From Trichoplax sp. H2 (taxonomy: Eukaryota; Placozoa; Uniplacotomia; Trichoplacea), in NCBI GenBank assembly GCA_003344405.1, contig NOWV01000034.1:310001-374000 (forward strand): DNA of 64,000 nucleotides, given 5' to 3'. Shown piece after piece: positions 1 to 12,500 of the stretch; position 1 is the first letter of the stretch, and each line of letters starts with the position of its first letter. The notes under the pieces are model-generated. The model did not search any database and was not told where the DNA came from. It was given only the letters and a program-made list of their open reading frames with translations. Made by a program: the position numbers and the translations under genes.

Positions 1-1972
1 AATATTACTTGCCAAAAATACATACTTGTAAAGTAGTATAAGGTTTAAATATGGTCAAGTCGTATCTATGAAGCAATTACACTATATACGGATCTATGAA
101 AGTTCGTCTATAAAGAAATACGCGTATTATGTGTAAGCTCAAATGAAAAAAATCTAATTATTTATTTTCCTTAATTGAAAATTTTATTCTAAAACTACAC
201 GTACTCGAGCATAGCGCGAATAAAATAAGATTACCTCGCGTTATACGGTACATTGGCCAAATTGCACACTAGTAAATCTGACTTTCTTATAATATATCTT
301 CGAGTTAAGTTATATCCAAATCGCAAGTACTGACAAATTTCGAATATACAAATTGCTTTATCTCTTTCATATTATTGATTGATGCACGATGATAAGATAT
401 TTTTATTGATAAGAGTGTAGAAAATTTTTTGGATGCTAAATCGATACATTTAAATTCCGTATGCTTGTATTAGAGTTATTTTAAAGGATTCGAATTACAA
501 CGTAAAATTTATTCGACAATTTCCCAGCTAAAACTCATACGCAATATTCTATTTTACTCATCTTAACATCATTTATGTCATATAAACGATAAATTTACAT
601 AATTCAGCATACAGTCTGATTCCTTGTTGTAGACTGGAGATTATGCATGTCAAGAATGATAGTGTGACTCAATTTATGAGTATATGCGAACATTATATTG
701 CATCAATCTATAATAATATGCGTCATTAAGAATACTGCAACCGGTCATGCAACCAGAAGTTGATTTTTTGGTTGTCTATTATTTAGTGTAAACATAGTTA
801 ACCCAAAATGTAGTAAATATTGGATTATTTGGCAGCAATGTCTCTAAGAAATGGAATTTATAAAATATTGAAACAGCTGTGGTACATCTATAATACAGTA
901 GTAAGATTTGCGGAGGCAAGCTATCTCGATGGATTATATTTGTATGATATTATCATAGCTCAGGATGCGAATTCTGCAATGGTACATATCATACAAGTGT
1001 TGATCTTGAGATCAGTATGATATTACAAACGTTTTGATATGTATAGTATGGTAGAAAGAGACTTGTTGGCACTAACGTAACCGTATACTTCGGTCTATTA
1101 CAATGAGTAAAGTATGTGTATAAAAACACACCAGTACTGTATGCGTACACTTTGTACAGTATACTACGCGAAGTTTAACGAGCGAGGGGTATACTAGTAA
1201 TTAATTATTAATACGATTAATCTTATTATAATATTATAGCATGCCATTTCTAGCGCAATAAATTAGGCCTCATAGGTTTAACTTTTGATACGAGAATGTC
1301 AGTAAGGAGAATACATTTTATTGAACATACCTTTTATATTAATGAATGAAACATGACTAAAGAATAACAAGTTTGTCACTATTTGATAAATTCTTTCTAA
1401 ACTTCTATGAATACCATACAAATCATACAATGCCTTTACATAGATATTAAATTTCATTATAGTAAAAACAATCAATTTATAGGTAGATAGATAAGAAATT
1501 ACCAAGTAGTAACTAAGTATCAAATTTCATCCATAATCTGTACCAAATCAGACATTTACACTTAGCGCTTTGTATTGTACAAGTACTATAAACTGGACAG
1601 GTCTACAGGATAATCTTTTTCAAATATTCTGTCGAGACAGATATGCACAGACTTGAAAGAATATAAATCACTGGATATACTGACTACAATTCACAAGATT
1701 AATAGACTAATAATAGCAATTGATCCTACAATCACTGCATTAAACGGTCACTGCAACCAGGACAACCATTTTGAAATACACTCTATATACTGTAAAATGT
1801 ACCTGGTTTCGTAATGTCATACCAGTTATATACAGGTTGCCATCAATAAACTAGATTTAAGTATGCTGTAACAGTGGTGACAATATAAAAAATATAATCA
1901 ATGTCTGTGATATATAATTATGATCATTGAATGACAATCCATGACAGGAATGATGATAATGGACAAAAGAAC
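1..1972. other. Gene-poor left flank
   Basis: I see no coding exon that I can support in this stretch. The open frames at 820-1020 (+) and 1299-1523 (-) are short, rich in codons typical of AT-rich non-coding DNA, and match no family I know. Part of the right end is probably the 3' UTR of the minus-strand MRH-type gene that stops at 1973. A TACAGTAC/TACTGTA-type word occurs near 1130-1160, as it does elsewhere in the window. Confidence 0.5.
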
Positions 1973-4900
1973 TTAGGCCTTAACGAAAGCTCGACGCTCA
2001 TCTGAAGAAGATAATGGTGTTCGATTGCATGTTATCTTATCCATAGTAAAAATGAATCCATCCTAATATATAAAACAAACTTATTATCTATTGATTGATT
2101 TCCTTCCATAACTGTAAGTTAAACTATCATTCAGAATTTTAGGCGTTATTGACTTACCCTGATACAACCAGGTATCTTTGACCAAAATTCTACATTTGGT
2201 ATCAGTTCATATCCCCGCGCGCCACGAGATGATTGAATAATAATACCAAATATTAGATAAGCACCCAGGAGGGAAAAGAAGCTATAATCGGGAGAAAGTA
2301 CGTAATTCAGGTTACTTCGACATAATTCGAACTTAAAATATTTACTTATCGATTAACAAGATATGTTGCATTCTGAAGTATAATATAAAAGCGATAGAAA
2401 ATTATCTATTATTTACTATCAGGCCGCTATTCTGAAAATTGAACTAGATTTTACAATAACCTGATCGGTAGCGTGAGATAAATTTTACGTTTATCGTTGT
2501 GATAATTAGCAATCATTGATTTATTGGAAAGATGAATTTTATATACATTCTAAAAGGTATAAGATCATTTTTACAGGATATTTCCTTAAGACTAGGCTTA
2601 GAAATATCATCAAATCATATTCATCTGCAATTCATTGTACTATTAAAATTTACTATGCAGTCTATTAAAGCTAAATCTATATGTGTGAATACTTACACTA
2701 TTAGCAAGACAGAACCTCCGCTTAAGAGTGGGCTAGCTGGTTTAAGTGTACGACATGCGCCAGCGTAGTTAAAGATAAACTGATACTATGTCGGTTGAAA
2801 AAGATTAATTAGTAATCGAAGTTAATTTAATTTAACAAGCAGTGTCAATATAATAAATAACCTTGTCATATCTAATTTATGAATATCTGATTTCAAATAT
2901 TATTAATTTACCTATGGTTTAGCTACTTATTTCTAACTATGATATTTATTATATGAATTGTAGATAATAACAAATTATATGTAAAATTATAAATCACTTG
3001 CAGTCCAAGGACACTATGAGCCTGACACATTGTACATTATATCAATCTGAATTTTTGATTCATTTTATCTAAAATAGTATATATTTGCATACACTCGCTA
3101 CTTGAAGCACTTTATTAACTGGGTCAACATCTTAAAGTAAGTAGTTGCTTTCAACAATAAGAAGAGATAAAAAATGAGTGATAGCCATCGCGTATGCGAC
3201 GCTGGAAATGTAAAATTGACTTTGAGTCGTTGTTTGCATTCCATTCCTTATGGTATGGGTTTGTTAATGCTGATATCGAATACCAGGTACAGTATTACTT
3301 TGACCCCCAGTTAAAAGAATTATAATATGAGCGCAATTAGCATTAAAATTCAATGTGTCTAAATTTTTGATAAAATTAAAAATTTCCAGTGTAATCACAT
3401 CATACTATTTATAACTCTTCATTATTATCAGCGTTAATAGTACGTATTTTTTTTATAGATGCACACAATATCTACGACATAAGACATAATTAGTTGCTTC
3501 ATTTAGTGATTTGGTGATTACCTTGCCTGTATCGCGATCCACGATTGCATTTATATTAGCCTCCTTAGGTACAGTGGCATATTCATTTAATTTGGCTGAC
3601 CATATTGCTTTTTCTGCGCAACGAAAAATCATATTAACTGATAGAGATGGATACTGATTGCCATTATGAACAGTGGTACCATTGGAATACTGTACAGAAA
3701 ACGAAGTTTGACCTAAGAAGGAAATGAAGTAGAATATTGAAATTTTTGGACGGGATTCTTCTTCTTGTTCACAATATTATGTAAATTTAATATGATGTTG
3801 GAATACGATAAATCAGGTTATCGGTATGGCTCTATGTTTAATCTATATATATACAGTACTCGTACTTCCTTTCTACATTATGTTAATTACAGGAGCATAG
3901 TATACGTGTACTCGTATAAGGTGGTTAAAAACAATAAGAAACATCTTCCCGTGTCGGCTTTACGAGAAATTATAGTAATCATCTTATGGTTTAATCGACA
4001 GTAATACAATATAGATCGTCATAGTTATTACTGATTGAGTTTTACGGCTATTTGAAAACTTGTATGATAGCTATCATATTAATAATATTATTTTTGTTTC
4101 TTTTCGTCCTCGACAGGCAAGTGTTTTTTATCGAGTGTCAACTTTCACAGAGCGTAGAATTAACTTTACAAAACATAAGTTGGATACAGCGGTATTCGTT
4201 GTACTTCTACCTGTAATGTAAGCACAGTTATGTTCAATAGATGCGTCAATACATACCTCCTTGCCATGCTAGATCAGAATATTGACCCACTAATAGATTG
4301 GTGTTCTCATCTATTCCATATTGTTGTGTCATTCCAGGTACTGGATCGCCAGGTTGGACAATCTCCAGTGGATGACAAAAGGATACTTTAAATAAGCAAG
4401 TTTCAGCATTGGATTGATTGTAATAGCAAGATGTTGGAGATGTAAATGACCAAGAATGAGCTCTATGATAGTGCAATGTATATAGAAATAATTGGTTAAG
4501 TTAATACCAACAAGAATTCAGGATTTGTACGGAATTATTCATCATCATAATATGGTGCAACTATTTTTTTGGTTGTAGTATTTTATCATCTTCTTTCTAG
4601 CTTGAATCGATTGATTTTTAGCTCTGCATATCGATAAAATGCATACAGTAGTAAGGTCAAATGAACTAAGTAAAGTATGCCATGAGATAATTGAACTTTT
4701 TCCTTGAGTGTTTCGATACGAAATCCACTTGGATCTTATTTACAGTCAACATTGACGCGTTGCTTTGCCATACAGAGTCCTGTATATAACAGCTATTCTC
4801 CTGTCTTGTCTTTGTGAACTATTATTAGCTAACGTAACCTTTTCATTTCAAGACTAGTTGTATCCAATTTTTGAGCCAGAAAAAACATTTGACAATCAGC

Positions 4901-5157
4901 AGTACTATTAAATATCCATGATATCATGTAAACTATCTAACTTATATAGTACAGTTCAAATGATGTATTGATTAATGAATTATTTTATTGATTGATGATT
5001 GTCTATCCTCATCTCTTTTTCCAACTTACTGCGTTAAATTCTTAGTATCAAAAAAGGATGTCAAACCGCATGAAGCGCCATCAGCTGGACTTAATTGCAT
5101 GCTTAAACCAATAATAATTGCTAGATATTGAACTAATGCTACAGTAATAGCCATCAT
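1973..5157 (-). CDS. MRH-domain type I membrane protein (mannose-6-phosphate receptor-like)
   Basis: This minus-strand gene encodes a predicted secretory-pathway cargo receptor with one mannose-6-phosphate-receptor-homology ectodomain, one membrane span and a short cytoplasmic tail. Exons that join in phase are 5157-5030, 4462-4257 and 3712-3522. Exon 1 starts with a hydrophobic signal sequence (MAITVALVQYLAII). Exons 1-2 hold cysteines around SCYYNQSNAETC and SFCHPLE, and exon 3 holds the MRH signature FSVQYSNGT followed by LSVNMIFRC. Further exons are 2281-2158, a membrane segment followed by GYELIPNVEFWSKIPG, which is the juxtamembrane pattern of M6PR/Atg27-type receptors, and 2035-1973, a tail ending RRAFVKA and a stop. 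At least one exon between 3522 and 2281, which should carry the last MRH cysteines, is not resolved because the phases do not close (0 out, 2 in). The start could also be the in-frame ATG at 5241. The gene is divergent from SKI3. An Atg27-like or TGN-type protein is the main alternative. Confidence 0.62.
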
Positions 5158-5404
5158 GGAGTAATATGGTATTTTCGCAGGCAATTCTAAAAGTGATGAT
5201 ATAGTTGTGGAAAGGCTCGAAGGCACAAAACAACCTTGCAAAGAACTGCACTGTCTACCGATCGCCTACGTCCACTCGTCTAGTAGGATACCTGAGTGAA
5301 AACACTAGGTAGAGAAGAGTTGTTGCAGCAGTCAACGGTTCGCCTTGGCCGGTGGGGGGTGGGTTAAGAGAGATGACGACAAGGCCACAAGTCACAAGAC
5401 TCGT

Positions 5405-6003
5405 GCACCCATGATGTCATTTGGGCATGTCTCTCTGTCCGTACTATCCTATGCTTTGCGTGGCAGACTCCGAGTGTACACTCCAAGAGCACTCTATCAG
5501 ACAGACGGACTTCCCAAATGAAGCCATCAATATGGAAAAATGGCTGCACCCATGATGTCATTTTGGGCATGTCTCTCTGTCTGTACTATCCTAAGCTTTG
5601 CGTGGCAGACTCAGAGTGTACAGTGTACAGTACACTCCAAGAGCACTCTATCAGACAGACGGACTTCCCAAATGAGGCCATCCATATGGAAAAATGGCTG
5701 CACCCATGATGTCATTTGGGCATGTCTCTCTGTCCGTACTATCCTAAGCTTTGCGTGGCAGACTCAGAGCGTACAGTGTACACTCCAAGAGCACTCTATC
5801 AGACAGACGGACTTCCCAAATGAGGCCATCAATATGGAAAAATGGCTGCACCCATGATGTCATTTGGGCATGTCTCTCTGTCCGTACTACCCTAAGCTTT
5901 GCGTGGCAGACTCACAGTGTACTGTACACTGTACACTCCAAGAGCACTCTATCAGACAGACGGACTTCCCAAATGAGGCCATCAATATGGAAAAATGGCT
6001 GCT
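5405..6003. repeat. Minisatellite, about four copies of a 140-155 bp unit
   Basis: Four head-to-tail copies begin at 5405, 5545, 5700 and 5848 with the shared word GCACCCATGATGTCAT. They differ mainly in the length of an internal GTGTACAGTGTACAGTAC-type insert, which accounts for the 140, 155 and 148 bp spacing. The array lies between the divergent starts of the MRH-type gene (5157) and SKI3 (6558). Open frames through it on both strands are products of the repetition and not genes. Confidence 0.9.
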
Positions 6004-6314
6004 TAGTGTAGATCTTTCATGTCCCTATTCGAAATCATTAGTACTAATTGAAATAGCGTCTACGATCTTATACAACTGTTTTCTCAAGCAGACTTTAGAA
6101 ACAGATTATAGAAGATTCAATGCAATATTGCTTACTCTTCGTTAAGAAAATAACAGTCCATTTAAAATGGAATATCCGTATACTAAAGTGCTGCCATAAC
6201 CCCAGTGTTTGCCACCCTATTTTGACCCGATGAAGGCGAAAGTGTCTGTCCATCCAAGAGGTAAACTCAGATCTCAAGCACGTCTTTGGATACGGTGCAT
6301 ACTTACAGTACAAG

Positions 6315-6340
6315 GTACTGTACTATACAGTGTACAGTAC
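6315..6340. promoter_or_regulatory. GTACTGTAC / GTACAGTAC inverted repeat upstream of SKI3
   Basis: Two 9-base arms, GTACTGTAC at 6315-6323 and its reverse complement GTACAGTAC at 6332-6340, are separated by 8 bases. They lie 218 bases before the SKI3 start codon. The same words occur in other divergent intergenic regions of this window. A regulatory role is inferred only from position and recurrence; it could equally be a local repeat or a transcribed hairpin. Confidence 0.35.
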
Positions 6341-6557
6341 GCTAGCTGCATTCATCAACACCACAACAAACTTTTGCGCAAATCCTCAACCTTCAAGCTG
6401 TCCGGAATTGGCTGGCCATTAAAAAAAATACAGTATATTATTTATTTATTTATCATTGGATTTCAATACACTCTGTATTAATTAATAAGATGCTAATCTT
6501 GCGGTCAACATTTACTCATTGCTTGCTGTAGGATTGCTATACAGTGACATCATCAAG

Positions 6558-9500
6558 ATGTCCAAAGAAATTAAAGGTTACCTTAAAGCTGCTAGAGAAG
6601 CTATCCGTCTTAGCGAATATAAAGATGTACTCAAGAATTGCAAGGTTGGATTCTACTATCTACTATAGCGGCGATATACGTATAGGTGATAGATAGTCAG
6701 TGAAATCACTTAAAATAACCTCGATAATGTGACTAAATCAACGAAAGGATCCATGTCCAATGCTAGTAGCTTACAATGGTTATGTAATTCTCGTCATTTT
6801 AAGTCAGATTGAGTTCCTGTTTCAGTTCCAAGCAAAACAGTAAACAGTACAATCAAGGTGTCGTAGTGCAGGACGCTAGTCTACGGTAGTATTTTGCAGC
6901 CAATGAATATATATGCGGTACTTGACAACCGTGTTTTGTACTTTGAAGGAGCCAGCAACTCATGCTGGTATCCCATACATGATAGAATGGACAGTATTTT
7001 GCAATCTTAATCCATTCTGTAGTGGTCGTAGTGACCAGACTGCTGCAAAATGATCAAATCCAGCTCTCATTCGCATAATCGTCTTGGCATTGTTACTGTA
7101 TCTACAAACTCATAACAATTCTTGCTCATCGTGAGCTTGTGATAGACATAGCGGCCAACTAAAGAAATAAAAACAAATTTTATATGTCTATGATCCAACT
7201 AGAATTACATTCGTCTTACATTCTCCTGTTAGGCCGTATTAAAATTGGATAAATCCAATTATAATGCATTGGTATTTATTGGTAAAGCTGCAACTGAAAT
7301 GCAACAGTTCGATCAAGCTGAAGCTGCCTATCGGCGGGCTACGCAATCTTCACCAGATTTAATGCTTGCTTGGCAGGTAATTACAATTTGGCTTTGCAAC
7401 ATTATCTTACACATTCTCTTATGCATAATATAATAAGAGAGATATAAACTTCAATTGGGTAATTTCAATCACCACAATGTCACTTATTGGAAATGGAAAT
7501 ATATAAATTAATTAATTCTAGGGCTTAGTTGAGTTATTTGAGAAGAACGACGAACATACAAAGAAAATTGAGCTAGTAGAAATCTACGATAAATTATTGC
7601 AGCTCATAAAAGATGGGTGAGTACACTCATGTAATCAATTCATTTGCAAGACTATGTGCCTGATTTTGAGCTTAGTTGTAGTGAAAGACAATAACGTTAA
7701 TGTTGTTAGGCAAGGTGATAATAATAAAATTCAAGATATTGGTATAAAGCTGGCGAAACTGTGTGAAAACGTTGGTCAAATCGACAAAGTTCGTCTATAT
7801 TTTTATATATATTTAATTAATGTCGACATTATGTCCTATAACAGTTTTCCTCACGGTTACTCTTGTTAGGCTGTTGCTACTTGGGTCATTATTGCAGAAT
7901 CCTCCGATTCTCAAGACTGCAAGACTGATTCTTTAAAAGCTGTCATCTCATTAGTAGAAAACAAAGTAAGTCGAGCAAGTTTATTACTACGTGCTATATT
8001 TATTTATCAAAGCTGTAAATCTTATCTTACAATGATGATACCCAATTTTGTAGAAACCGGCAACTGATGCAAACCGAAAGCAAGTACGTACACCATATAC
8101 CGTATAACTATCATCCCTGTGTACTAAAAAGCGAATCTAGTCTATCTTTCGGTCTTTTAATTCTTCACTTTAAATTGCTTTATAATTGATAAAAGTACCC
8201 GTTAAATTTACCATTAAAATGGTTTATTGGTGTAAATGATGTTGGTAATTTCTATATTTTTTAGTTACTGAAATATTACGAAGAATATCTAAATCAAGAA
8301 CTAGATGACAAAAATCGTATGATAATGTATCAAAAATACATTAATTTGCTTTGCCATGAGGTAAACGGCTTTAACTTAGCTATAGAGACAAATACAGTTA
8401 TCTATTTTTCCGTAGATTTTACTATAAATGCAGTATTCTTCACATTATTATTATTATTATTATTATTGCATGCATATGGCTATAGTTAAAGATGTCGACG
8501 GTGGAGGAAGAGTTGCTGACCACTATCGAAAGTGAATGTTTGAAATTCTCTGCCAAGTTTACCAATTCGCCTTTCCCATTAGAAATTTTAGCACAACTCT
8601 ATTTACGTGATACCAATGGTATAACTATGCGTATAACTAAGAAACTTTCCGATTATATTTATCGTGATAGTTATTATATACTTAATGTATGAAATTTTAT
8701 GCTTATAGAATTTGAAATAAATACCAAGTCACGCCTATTCATGGGACTGGCTCACATCCATCCTACATCAAAGTTTGCTTATTGTGGCTTAGCCAAAATA
8801 CTAATGTCAATGAGAAAGTATATGAAGGCAAAACACTTATTACGTAGAGGTAGCTCTTAAATACTAGTTTACAAATTGTTATACGAGTATATAACTCTTT
8901 TTCTAATATTTGTGCGGCTAATAAATGAATTCGTAAAACTGGTTAGATTAAGATTAACAATCTGCTTCTCTAGATTTGGAAATTAAAGCTTCATTCGAAG
9001 GATGGTATTTACTTGCTAAAGCCTACTTCCGTTTACACCAATACTCCGATATGCAAAGTGCACTTAGAAATGCCAGTGATTGTATAGAAAAGCACCTTTC
9101 TGCGTGCTGCGTTAAGGATAGTTTGAAAGTGCAATTACAGATATTAAATGCCCAGGCTTTATGGGGAATCGGTAATAAATCATCCCTGCTATCAGCAGCA
9201 GATATTCTAGCCAGCTTATATGATCGCCTATCGCACGATATTGTATATCTCATTGAATATTCAAAAATTAAAATGGATTTAGGAGAAATTGATACAGCTA
9301 CTAAAGTAGGTTCATTGTAAAAGTTTTCGTACTAAATTTTATGCCAAATTTTGATATCTTTATTTCGCTGTATTCTTTCGGTAATAACTTTTATTATTAC
9401 ATTAAATCTTAGTTATGTTCGCAAGCCTCTGAGATTGATGATACTCATACTGGCGTCATAGTTAATCAAGCATGGATTCACTTCCTTATAAAAGAATTTG

Positions 9501-12500
9501 ATGAAGCCGAAAGGAAAATATTAATAGCTATTCAGGGTACTGATGATATCGAACGTCTTGGCGAATTATATTATAAATATGGCAGAATATTATGGGATAG
9601 CAAGGAAGAAAACAGAATTGACAAATCAAAATGCCTAGCTATGTTTTTAAAAGTATGTCGATTGCTAATGGTGCTATATTTCATTAAATGAACTTTTTGA
9701 TAGGCTGTAATGATTATACTGATGATCTATCGTAGGCTGTAAAGATCGATCCATTCCACTCCAATACATTTCATTATCTTGGTTTATATTATAAATCGAT
9801 TGCTAAAGATATACATCGTGCGCGCAAGTGCTTTGAAAAGGCTTATGACCTGGATAAGAATCATGATGAAGCAGCGATGATGTTAGCTGATACTTGCACA
9901 ATCACTGGTGACAATGAAGCCGCAGTAAAAATATACAAAAGTGTAACCGAATCGCGACCTATTCTGAGGTAAAGGATGCAATCATTTACTATTAGTGTTA
10001 TAAGTATTTTGAAATATTCTTAGCTTTTGAGTATATCGTATCAAAATGTAGCTGCAAGTGGGCATGGCTTCGCTTAGGCTTATATCAAATGGACCATATG
10101 GATATTATAGAAGCATGTATCAGCTTTCAGAATGCTATTCGCGCTGATCCTGTTGATCCTTGGAGTTGGGAATGTCTTGGTGACGCTTACAAAGAAAGGG
10201 GTAGTTATACAGCAGCTATTAAGGCATACGCACGCTGTGTGCAACTCGCTGGAGAAGAGGACACCAAAGTCATTTATCCTTTGTTTCAAGTAGCATCCAT
10301 TAAGCATCTGCTGGGTTTATTGGATGAAGCCATTGCTGACTATAAAAAAATCTTAGAATTCCATGCTGACTATGTACCAGTACTAATAGGTACTGAGTAA
10401 ATATTACGTTGCTACTATTTTATTTATAATATTTATAATAATACCATTAAAGTACTTAAATAACCTTACTTACTTTTTCTTAGGAATTGCAAAATCACTA
10501 TTCGCCAAGGCCATGGATTGTACTGGATATAACCTATTAGATCGTATGATGGTCTACGTTCAACAATCTCTAACCTACTTGGGAAAGTTAGTATCATTGT
10601 AAATGCTAGTTCCAGGTTAAGGTTAGGTTGCGAGACACTAATTTTGTTATCGCTGTCTTGATACTATCGTTAGAATTGCAAGCCTGAATACTAATTTGCT
10701 ATCATTATGGAAAGTGGCTGGCGATTGCTGCACTATAGTTTTTGTTGCAAATAAAGAATCGATTAGGTTAGTATTTTCGTCGTACCCAAGGTATCACGAC
10801 TTTTGCTCTAGTACCTAGTATTTTGTTTTTAATAGGTTATCAATACCTCCGAGTATCATTCCACCAGACTTACAGTCACGTCCTTATCTTGATAAATCGC
10901 AAATTTTGAAAGCTGGCGCCAGGTAAGTATCAATAACCTAACTCTGAAAAGCATATTATCGTTAAAGACTAATTGTGGTATTAACATGAAAGTCTAACTT
11001 TTAACTTTTCCTTCAATTAATATACAAGATATTATGCTGCTGCACTTCGTTTAGACCCAAATTCAGCTTCATTATGGTACGATCTTGGTGTTAATTATTT
11101 ACGACAAGCTGAGGTACGAATCAATTACTATTCAAATACTCGTATACGTCGCAAAATCTTTCTTTCTTCCGGAGATATCTTCATTTCTGCTTTTACCACT
11201 AATTAGTGCTCAGATAATATTGACCGAAGAGCATTACTGAATGCTCTCGAGGTTAGCAAGATTAAAATTACTTATTATTAATAGTTATTTATAGTTAATA
11301 GCAATATTATTGCAACCTTTTTAAGCCTCTTTAAATAACAATGTGATAAAAGTAGCATTTAAGATACCTTCAATTGCATCGATATGTTTAGAGTTTGAAA
11401 AATTCTATACGACTAAATTCGAAAGATCCTGAATCTTGGTCTGCACTAGGGGTAACAGCTTGCAGTAAGTCATATTTTAATCTCTTTCAAACTACCCGTG
11501 TATATCATAATATTTAATATTAAACATTTTTTAGAGCTTAATAATCCAGCTTTGGCCCAGCATGCATTTATAAAGTCGCTTTTACTCTCAACGCAAGTAT
11601 GTTACACCATGTCAATAATTATAATCGAATTATTTTTATGATCTGTTGCTCTCGTACATCACAGGTATATTTACTATAATTTTTAATCAATCTATTTGAA
11701 TTACAGAATTCGTTATCCTGGACTAATTTGGGAATACTTTATCTTCAGTATGGAAATATTGAAGTAATAGCAATATGATTAATTGTATCTTGCAAGTGCT
11801 ATTATATTAGATTAGTGAAGTTTAACATTTCACCGTTGCAGCTAGCACATGAAGCTTTCAAAAGATCGCAGAGTGCAGATCCATACTATATTGAGGCATG
11901 GATCGGGCAGGTACTGTGAAATATTATTACTGGCATTATTTAATTTAATTTAACCACCACTATATCAACTAGGCTATAAGTATTGAATTACCTTTACTTT
12001 TTTCGTCATTAAAATGCTTATAATAATAGAGCAATATCGCCGAAGCATCGACGGTCGATCAAGCTATGGATTTATTCAGACATTCAATGGATCTAGGAAT
12101 GCATGTAATATATTAATATTTAAAATTTCAGATATTACGTGAAATTCTCTTAATATTAAACTATACACAGATTGAAGGCTGTCTTGGGTATGCTAGTTGG
12201 GTCTGCCAGACGATAGTAACACCCGACAAAAAATTACCGAATTATTCCCAATACAGAAACCCTATAAAACAAGCCACCGACGGATTAGTTTTATATACAG
12301 GTCAGTCTTGATTCACAAGCTATCACTCACGTATACTTTTCCAGAAATTAGGATTAAAATTACTATAGTGTCATAACAGTTACAATGTTTGTTATCTAGA
12401 CCGTATACGTAACAATCCATGTGCATATAACCTCTTGGGCATTCTATATGAACAGCAGTCATTATATTCGTCAGCAATCGAATCATACAGCAGGTAATCC

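Noticed and set aside
5518-6145. Overlapping plus-strand frames of 63-105 codons, and a minus-strand one at 5364-5570
   Set aside because: They lie inside the 140-155 bp minisatellite and repeat the same peptide in different frames; no splice signals or family similarity.
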